In this document: positions 57,734 to 64,000 of the stretch, one piece after another
Layout: each line of letters begins with the position of its first letter
Numbering within the stretch: the stretch's first letter is position 1
From: Tomocerus qinae
Taxonomy: Eukaryota; Arthropoda; Collembola; Entomobryomorpha; Tomoceridae
Direction of reading: 5' to 3'
Length of the DNA stretch: 64,000 bases
NCBI GenBank assembly: GCA_020055645.1
Contig: CM034548.1
Coordinates: 15,686,001 to 15,750,000 of the forward strand
Program-made: the position numbers and the translations under genes
Notes under the pieces: model-generated
The model's database searches: none
What the model was told of the DNA's origin: nothing
What the model saw: the letters and a program-made list of their open reading frames with translations, nothing else

Positions 57734-59116
57734 ATGGATCTAATTTTTTCGAGCTACGATAGTGACAGTGATAGCAATAGTTCCCTGTCTGCTGAAATTG
57801 GAAACTGTATACCTACAAATGCTGACAATTCCAACAAAAAATTCGTTGAATTGCTTCAAAAATATAACTATGTGAAACAGTGGAATAAACAGTGTCGAGC
57901 CAGTTATATTGAAGTAAGTGGAAAATACAATGTTGCATTAAAGATACAAAGTGAAGTGGAACCAATAGTGACACAATTATGTGATTTGGTTGAATCTACC
58001 AACCAGCGGTTGGAAAGCACAAATGAAAAATTAGTGTTAACAACCGCCGAACTCATGAAAGTTACTTGTGCCCATGAAAACAATAAGGCAACAATAAAAC
58101 TGTGGCAAGGCCGATACAGTAACGAGCAACAAAGACTTCAGGAGAAAACAACTGAATATCTCATCCTAGAACAAAACCATGACGTATGGATTAATGAACT
58201 GAAGGATCTCCAGGAAAAACATCAAACACTCAAAGGTGTGAACGAGATTCTCCAAGCAGATATCGTATACAAGGATGAAAGATATGCCACCTTGCAACGT
58301 GCCATTACCGATCTTAACAGCCGTTATGATGAGGTCAATGATAACCATCATGATCTTAATCTACAGTTAGAAGAAGCAGTGGCTCAGAACGCAGTACTCC
58401 AATCTGAAATTGACAAAATGAATAAAGAAAAACTCCAAAATCAAATTGAAATTCAATCATCACGAAACAACCGAAAAAAGTTGTGTGCTAAGTTTAAAAA
58501 AGTTAAAAATGACTATTCAAACCTACAGAAACTATCAAAAGGATATGAACAGGCCGGTGCTCTCTTCAGAGCTGAGAATAAACAACTCCAACAACAGCTA
58601 CGGGACAATAAACCTGAGGGCCAATTTCTTCTTCGGGAACAATTAGAAGCCAAAGATGAAGAAATTGCTCATCTCTCCCAATCTCTCAGGAAAAAGCAGA
58701 CTGAGATTTGGGAACATCAAGATGACTTCGCTCGTCAAGTTTTAGACAAAAAGAAGGTCCTACAAGCGAAGGCTATTGTGCAAGCCAAATTAGATGATAC
58801 AAAAATGGTCCTGGAACATACACAGGAAGGATTGGCAATACAAAATGAAGCCATCTGTAATCTCCAAACCGAGGTAACACTCACGCGGCAAAGATGTGTG
58901 CGACAATACATCCGCCGTGCGAAAATGCTGACCACCATCAGAAGTGACAATCTTCAAACCCGTGCACTTCACGCCGCAAGAATCACATTGCGGAACGCCC
59001 AACGAGCCCGAAGATATATTGGCATTCATAAGGAATATCGTCACGGTATGTCAGTTTTCATACAAAATTTAAATCAACGTCGTCTTCTACGCTCTCGACG
59101 AGACTTTGTTAATTAG
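57734..59116 (+). CDS. accessory ORF4: 460-aa coiled-coil protein, function unknown
   Basis: The first ATG of the frame is at 57734; the frame is open 13 codons further upstream without an ATG. The N-terminus is a short hydrophobic start followed by an acidic Ser/Asp run (SSYDSDSDSNSSLS), a good casein kinase 2-type target. From about residue 60 to 400 the protein is almost all Glu, Gln, Lys, Asn and Leu with heptad spacing, a long coiled coil. The last 60 residues are strongly basic (IRRAKM, NQRRLLRSRRDF), suggesting nucleic-acid or membrane-surface binding. No signal peptide, no TM. Coiled-coil composition would make weak hits to tropomyosin- or SMC-like proteins meaningless. The frame is intact, so it is probably under selection in the element. 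Role could be structural or regulatory; not known. Confidence 0.75.
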   Translation: MDLIFSSYDSDSDSNSSLSAEIGNCIPTNADNSNKKFVELLQKYNYVKQWNKQCRASYIEVSGKYNVALKIQSEVEPIVTQLCDLVESTNQRLESTNEKLVLTTAELMKVTCAHENNKATIKLWQGRYSNEQQRLQEKTTEYLILEQNHDVWINELKDLQEKHQTLKGVNEILQADIVYKDERYATLQRAITDLNSRYDEVNDNHHDLNLQLEEAVAQNAVLQSEIDKMNKEKLQNQIEIQSSRNNRKKLCAKFKKVKNDYSNLQKLSKGYEQAGALFRAENKQLQQQLRDNKPEGQFLLREQLEAKDEEIAHLSQSLRKKQTEIWEHQDDFARQVLDKKKVLQAKAIVQAKLDDTKMVLEHTQEGLAIQNEAICNLQTEVTLTRQRCVRQYIRRAKMLTTIRSDNLQTRALHAARITLRNAQRARRYIGIHKEYRHGMSVFIQNLNQRRLLRSRRDFVN

Positions 59117-59270
59117 CATTTATTATCATTGTGGCTTTCCTTTCTTCCGTTTCTTCAGTATTTTATCACATATCTACTTATTCTTAGACTCAAACTAATA
59201 TCGTTCTTTAAGTATCATTGCTTATCATATCTTGTATTTATCAATTTTTTGTCTTCCCTTACGGTAACCC
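59117..59270 (+). other. 3' non-coding segment before polypurine tract
   Basis: A T-rich stretch between the ORF4 stop and the polypurine tract; nothing recognisable. Confidence 0.4.
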
Positions 59271-59284
59271 AAAGGCCGGGAGAA
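59271..59284 (+). other. polypurine tract (plus-strand primer)
   Basis: AAAGGCCGGGAGAA directly before the 3' LTR; purine-rich apart from two C. Position and composition fit the priming site of plus-strand synthesis. Confidence 0.75.
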
Positions 59285-60420
59285 TATTATAATATGTACG
59301 TAGTCTTAAAGTATTATATTAATAAGACGTAGTCTGTAAATAGGTATCTAAAAATATATTTATTGCTGACTCTCAACCGCACATATGCATGTAGTAAATA
59401 AAGTTTTGTTTTCCTTATAGCTATACAACAGAATCAGTGCACTATGTATAATGTATTTACGCTATTGTTAAGTATAAAGTATAAACTGATTTTCCTGGAC
59501 TAATTTAGGTTAAATTATTTTCCTTAAACAGCCCTAAATCAATGAACTCCTTTTTATGCTTTATTTAGACTTTTAAGTTTTAGATATTAGATGATAAATA
59601 GGCAGTGTACCAAATACCATTTACCACTTACCAGTGGTAAGTGGTTTTTAATGGTATTAAACGTTAAATACCACTACCTAGAAAGTAGTGGTAAGTGGTA
59701 TAAATGGTAAAAATGGTAAAAAATAGTTTCATTTAAATTTCGTGTTTGAATTTTGAATAAAATTCGGTGCCAAAGTATGAAATAGCTTAGCAGATGGTCA
59801 TTGTTGTCACAAATTGATAAGTGTTAATCAATCAGAGTAGGATTCAACCAAAGTTGCTGTAGTTGAGTATCAGGTTTGTTCTTCAGGATGTTTTTTCTTC
59901 AGGATGTTTGAAAAATGAAAAACTTTTTTCATTTGTGGATCTAAATTGGACGATTTAGATCCACAGCCAATAGAAAATAAAGTTTTAAAAACTTATATTT
60001 TAGGAAGTCTAGTGTATCTGTACTCAGCTGTCTAATCAATCGCTAAAATTTACCATTTTTACCATTAAATGCATTTTTACCATTAAGTGCATTTCTACCA
60101 CTGTGATGGTAAAAAAGACTAAAAAGTGGTAAATTTTGTACACTGTAAATAGGTTAGTCACTAACCACTAGTTAAAACTTATTTTATGTAACACTTTTAT
60201 CCATTTTACTGGAACACACATCCTGTAACTATAGTATATAAGCCTGTACTTTAATCGAAATAAATATTCTAAGTTTCACTCTTAGTTTCACCCTTCTCTA
60301 CGAAGTTTTATTTTCATATACATACGTGTAAACTAGCACATTATTACTTGCTCATTTAATGGTCAGAATCTTCGGGACATTTTCATTATTCGTATATTGC
60401 AAGATTCTGCATACCTATTT
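59285..60420 (+). repeat. 3' LTR of the BEL/Pao element, split by a nested hAT element
   Basis: 585 bp of LTR in two parts, 59285-59602 and 60154-60420, separated by the insertion 59603-60145 and one copy of its 8-bp duplication. No mismatch to the 5' LTR was seen by eye. Confidence 0.93.
59603..60145. mobile_element. nested non-autonomous hAT-like element, 543 bp
   Basis: Termini CAGTGTAC and GTACACTG; flanking 8-bp duplication TAAATAGG (59595-59602, 60146-60153) that occurs once in the intact 5' LTR, which proves the insertion. Both subterminal regions are crowded with GGTAA/TTACC and ACCACT/AGTGGT words in both orientations (e.g. TTACCACTTACCAGTGGTAA), likely transposase-binding repeats. 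No ORF. Confidence 0.92.
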
Positions 60421-60425
60421 AAACA
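60421..60425. repeat. target-site duplication of the BEL/Pao element, right copy (AAACA)
   Basis: Identical to 44509-44513. Confidence 0.85.
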
Positions 60426-60436
60426 CGTGATTCTTA

Positions 60437-60547
60437 TATTACAATTAATGTTTTCAATAACGTAACCCTACGCATACCTTCATGTGCTAAATTTAGTACA
60501 TGGAGGTATGTGTTGAGGTATATTATTGAAAACATTAATTGTCATAA
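60437..60547. repeat. inverted repeat next to the retroelement
   Basis: CAATTAATGTTTTCAATAA near 60442 pairs with TTATTGAAAACATTAATTG ending near 60541, and the inner part (GCATACCTTCATGT / ACATGGAGGTATG) also pairs. An imperfect hairpin of about 110 bp, possibly a small MITE; the retroelement inserted about 15 bp away. Confidence 0.6.
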
Positions 60548-61350
60548 CACGATGTAACGGTTTATTATTACTGTGTGTGGGCTGCAACAACGAATTAGGG
60601 CTGCCTCTATTGGTACACGTTTCCAATTTTTAAGATCATTTCAAAGTAATAGACAGATTCTCCGTCCTAGATTACTGATTTGTGTACCGAGGGCTCGAAA
60701 CGTCAAAATTTCCAAAATGAATCTCTATACTCCCCACCAAATTCTTACTCTGTTTTTTTGCGACCAATTTTGACTTCCTACGTTCTACTGACGATGAGAA
60801 ATTTAGGTCTTAGAAATTCTCCCAGTCAGTCACGAAAAGAGTGGAGTCAATAAGGTAAAATCTAAAACGCCTTGATAAAATAGACAGTGTTAAAAAATTA
60901 TATGCATGTGTATATATTCCACTCCAGTACTAGAAACTATAGCATCTCGTGTATCGTGGTGTAACAGAAAATTGGTAGCAGAGATAGCCTTAAATGTTCA
61001 GAACTGACTAAATTTCTGATGTGGAATAGCTTATAGCATAGCTGCTTATAGCTAGTAGCAATTGAAACATGAATTTATATTCGATTTTAATTCATGACTA
61101 GAATTCATGGTTATCATCAGCAAAGTAATACTCAACACTTGTCAAGATTTAATACTCAAGAATTTCTTCACATTAACTGATATAGGGTCTTATCAAGAAA
61201 GAAAACCTAAAATTGTTGTTAGAACAGGGCTACTATTATGAATCACATTACATGAGTAAAGGCTTTAATTGTTTAACATATTTAGGAAATTTTAACATTA
61301 CTACTGAAGTGATTTATTAGTATAACAAAATTAAAATAAATTAGGGATGA
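60548..61350. other. non-coding stretch
   Basis: No supported gene; the 66-codon frame at 60573-60773 shows no domain. Confidence 0.4.
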
Positions 61351-61650
61351 AATTGTAATTGTAGTAATTATAATGCATTTATTGCGGGACACTATTGTAG
61401 ATTAAAAGTCACAGAAAACTGGTTTCTACTAGATGAAACTATAGTAAAGTGTTGTAAGGAAAAATATTGTGAGATGTTGAACGAATCTGATATTGTCACT
61501 ACCTACGACTATGACTCTCTTGTGAAAGCCTTTTTGCACATGAATCAGGCTTTGATCTTCGACTTTGTAGAGCAACTGCCGAAAAAGTGGAAGACAATGA
61601 CGAAATTTTTATCAAATCGTCACAAAAATTCGAGGACAAATATTATTTGA
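61351..61650 (+). pseudogene. possible coding fragment, weakly ubiquitin-hydrolase (USP)-like
   Basis: An open frame of 99 codons without an early ATG, ending at TGA 61648-61650, in DNA where such length is unusual. Its start reads IAGHYCR, then ENWFLLDETIVK, which recalls the catalytic His region of USP deubiquitinases (GHY, then a Trp-containing strand and an Asp). The remainder (LVKAFLHMNQALIFDFVEQLPKKWK) does not help. No clear acceptor (only a weak TTGTAG at 61359-61364) or partner exon was found, so it may be a relic of a gene or transposon. Low certainty. Confidence 0.25.
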
Positions 61651-61697
61651 CATCACTCCACTTTCGACAAATTCTATCAAAAGAAACGCATGATTGT

Positions 61698-61790
61698 GAC
61701 CAAACTGAACTAGACTGAATTGGACTGAAATGGACCGAATTGGATCGAAATTGACTGTAATCAACTGAATTGGTCCGAATTAGACTGAAT
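61698..61790. repeat. degenerate ~10-11-bp tandem repeat
   Basis: The word GACTGAATTGG and variants (GGACCGAATTGG, GGATCGAAATTG, CAACTGAATTGG) are repeated about eight times. Confidence 0.65.
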
Positions 61791-62369
61791 ATCATTTGCA
61801 TCACTAAAACAAGTTCCTCGACATCTCTGAAGTTTGGAATTGGGAGTGTATGAGTATGAAGTTTAAAATATTATATAACATCGAAGTAAGTATGAGTGTA
61901 ATATACTTAGTCAGTGCATAGCTAATTTTATTTTCCGGGTTTATTGTGGCATAGACTAGAAATGAAATGTTATATGGCTTATTAAATTAATGCTACGGTT
62001 ATTATTACTACTAATTAAAATAAACTTTACCCGGATGAAATCTAAGGCGATTATGAAGGATACCTTCCAAAAGTAAAACTGTAGTGAAGAATGCAAAAAT
62101 ATAAGATTGACTCATTAGAATAATTTTATGTCTACCAAATGAGTTTCAACTGATACTGATTGTGTACAAATCACAAAATTCTAAATCTTATCCGCACTGA
62201 AATTGTTTCAGAAAGAAATCGTAAATGTTTTATTTTATGGAAATCTGAAAATGAAATGCAGATCTAAAAAATAATGAAGTTGTCATTGACAATGTGGCTT
62301 ACTTCCAATTTTTGTCTGCGTATTGCAGCTACTTCATTCAGTTTAGCAGCAATATTGAAAGTAAACACT
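61791..62369. other. non-coding stretch
   Basis: AT-rich, no supported feature. Confidence 0.4.
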
Positions 62370-62603
62370 CCCATAGAATATCCATAGGTAGCGGTGAAGC
62401 TGGCGCTTCACTATAGAAAGCTAACTTGCATAAGACAAATGGTCCACGCATAGAATACACATAGGTACATACGAGAGCCAATGAGTGAGCGGCTGCGTAC
62501 GTCTAATAACAAAACGGCTGCGGATTTCTGTGGACTTGTAGTACATAGCAAGGAACTCTTGAGATAGATCTCCTTGGAATATGTATGTATGCCTAAGCTG
62601 GTT
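62370..62603 (-). repeat. dispersed repeat, copy B (reverse of 12081-12312)
   Basis: The reverse complement aligns with copy A from AACCAGCTTAGGC through CATTGGCTCTCGTATGTACC and GAAGCGCCAGCTTCAC to TATTCTATGG, with moderate divergence and small indels. Confidence 0.65.
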
Positions 62604-62624
62604 TTCGTTATTCCTTGGAATTAA

Positions 62625-63076
62625 GGGGGCGCACCCCTCCGTCGAGGTATCTAGCGGAATTTGGCATGAACTCGATGTATTTACATTGAGTTGAGTACAA
62701 AAACATTCAAATTTTACTTTTTTAGGAAATCAAAGAAAACTCAAAAGTGCTTCGGTTTTCAATCGTGATTTTTTTTACATAATATTCGTACAGGGTCCTG
62801 GAGGGTCACAAGTTTCCGTTTTGTTCAAAAAGTCTTTTAGTTATTTTAAAAAAAATTATAAACCTATCCCGCCAAAAAAAATAAAACTTTTTGGTAGAAT
62901 GGCCACTGTGACCTTTGTAGGTCAAAATCATAACATATCTCAAACTAGTGACCCTCCTGGGTCTTCAGTGTAAATTTTGAGACTAACTATCCCCATATTG
63001 AATGAAAATTAGGTGACTTATCCATGATTTCCTTGAGTAGGAAAATACATGGAAAGCCTACCACTACCGCGCCCCC
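62625..63076. mobile_element. piggyBac-like MITE candidate, 452 bp, TTAA duplication
   Basis: Flanked by TTAA on both sides (62621-62624 and 63077-63080). The ends GGGGGCGC and GCGCCCCC are inverted repeats. TTAA plus a G/C run at the tips fits piggyBac-type mobilisation. The inside has no ORF of note. The terminal repeat is short (8 bp), so the call is moderate. Confidence 0.6.
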
Positions 63077-63080
63077 TTAA

Positions 63081-64000
63081 TACTGTGGAGAAGAAATTGA
63101 AGCACCATTCGATATTATAATATTTGTTAGCCTGAATGAATGAAAAATTAGAAAAAGTGTTCCTTCCTAGATAATTTCAGTACAGATTGGAAAAGTAAGA
63201 AATTATAAACCTAATTTTTCTAGGAACAAGTATGAAAAGAACTGCACTTACCTGTAGACTATCTAAGTTATTGACGTTGTCCTAGTGCTTATAGAAACCA
63301 TAATAATAGTATATTAAATATGTGCACTCTTGCAAACTAATTTTGATGGAGAATTGAACCTAGTAATTACACGGTTGAGTTTTTTGCTCGTGAAGAGGAT
63401 GTTAAGGTAGCCAGGATCTACTTTACAGAGCTATTGGTGCAGTAAAAACGAATAGTTTCATTAGTGCGTACGGAGAACTACATACATACAACTACGAAAT
63501 TATAAGTTAAATTATTGTGCCAGTTATTTAAGGTAGATATACATAGTATAGGTGCCTATTTTGGTTGATATGTTTCATCTGCAAAAATATGATTCCAAGT
63601 TCATAGGATAGGATTTGACATTTAAAGAGTGGTTGTAGCCACATAATATGCACTACATTAAGATATAATTGTATTGTAAATAGAAAGAGTGAGTCAGTAG
63701 GCGACAGAACTATGTACATAGACTTCTAGTCAGGGAAATAATTTCAGATGCTTTCATGGTCGTTATTATATTATCACTACCACTATATTATTGGGAACGA
63801 TCTTCTCCGAGCATTCATTGGCATTTTCTTTTAGGGGGGTTCTCTTAGCAAGCTATGTAATTAGGTCTTCCTGACTATGCAAAAGGTACTAGGGTACATT
63901 CATTTGTATTAGGTTGGTATTAGACTCTATGTGTTAGTTTACCGATTCAATTAGTTTTGCACAAAAGTATATATACCCAATTACCCATTATCCGTACAGC
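63081..64000. other. non-coding stretch to the window end
   Basis: AT-rich; no supported gene, and the small - strand frame at 63528-63719 has no domain. Confidence 0.4.

Larger units (their letters stand above)
44514..60420 (+). mobile_element. 15.9-kb BEL/Pao LTR retroelement with embedded GPCR, phlebovirus-like envelope and two accessory ORFs
   Basis: Order: 5' LTR, tRNA-Asp primer site, 769-bp leader, a single gag-pol-GPCR-envelope frame, the rest of the envelope in another frame, ORF3, ORF4, polypurine tract, 3' LTR. The LTRs are each 585 bp (after removing a nested 543-bp hAT element plus its 8-bp duplication) and I find no difference between them by eye, so the insertion is recent. 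Without the nested element the length is about 15.4 kb, far more than the 6-10 kb usual for BEL/Pao elements. An envelope is known in some BEL/Pao lineages (nematode Tas and Cer7 types); a seven-helix receptor and two further ORFs are not known to me from any member. It lies opposite in strand to the neighbouring receptor gene. Confidence 0.95.

Overview
The window is AT-rich animal DNA with sparse, intron-containing genes, long introns and many small DNA transposons. The best guess is an arthropod, or at least a protostome. The host receptor gene resembles invertebrate alpha1-type octopamine/adrenergic receptors, and the largest mobile element is a BEL/Pao retroelement carrying a receptor closest to the Tre1/Moody family, which I know from arthropods. 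No species can be named from the sequence.

Host genes, left to right. (1) The last two exons of an unrecognised protein on the + strand (1-141 and 1128-1243). (2) A two-exon DEAD-box helicase of the eIF4A3 type on the - strand (20046-21375, 407 aa). (3) An alpha1-adrenergic-like octopamine/adrenergic receptor on the - strand, in four coding exons (43803-43514, 38094-37118, 25867-25793, 25617-25424). The splice phases agree and give 511 aa with all seven membrane helices. Its introns of 5.4 and 11.2 kb hold no other gene that I can support.

Mobile element core (44514-60420). About 711 bp upstream of the receptor's first recognised coding exon, on the opposite strand, lies a 15.9-kb LTR retroelement. 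It has a 5-bp target duplication (AAACA), two 585-bp LTRs that look identical by eye, a primer binding site matching the tRNA-Asp 3' end and a polypurine tract. One 2807-codon frame encodes Gag (DUF1759 type, zinc knuckles), aspartic protease, reverse transcriptase, RNase H and integrase (BEL/Pao order). Without a break it continues into a complete intronless seven-helix receptor of the Tre1/Moody class, then into the first half of a two-subunit envelope resembling phlebovirus glycoproteins. A one-base frame change splits the envelope; its second half (TM, class II fusion subunit, anchor) follows in another frame. Two further ORFs follow: a 338-aa protein with a PLDLS (CtBP-binding type) motif, and a 460-aa coiled-coil protein. 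Retroelement plus virus-like envelope plus captured GPCR plus two accessory ORFs is the outstanding feature of the window.

Smaller elements. Three non-autonomous hAT-like elements have 8-bp duplications (7032-7349; 9491-10341; 59603-60145, the last nested in the 3' LTR). There are also a 636-bp near-perfect hairpin element with TA duplication (8831-9466), a TTAA-flanked piggyBac-like element (62625-63076), a TA-flanked small element (39938-40118), a dispersed repeat present twice in opposite orientation, a ~31-bp minisatellite and several hairpins. No tRNA, rRNA or CRISPR was found.
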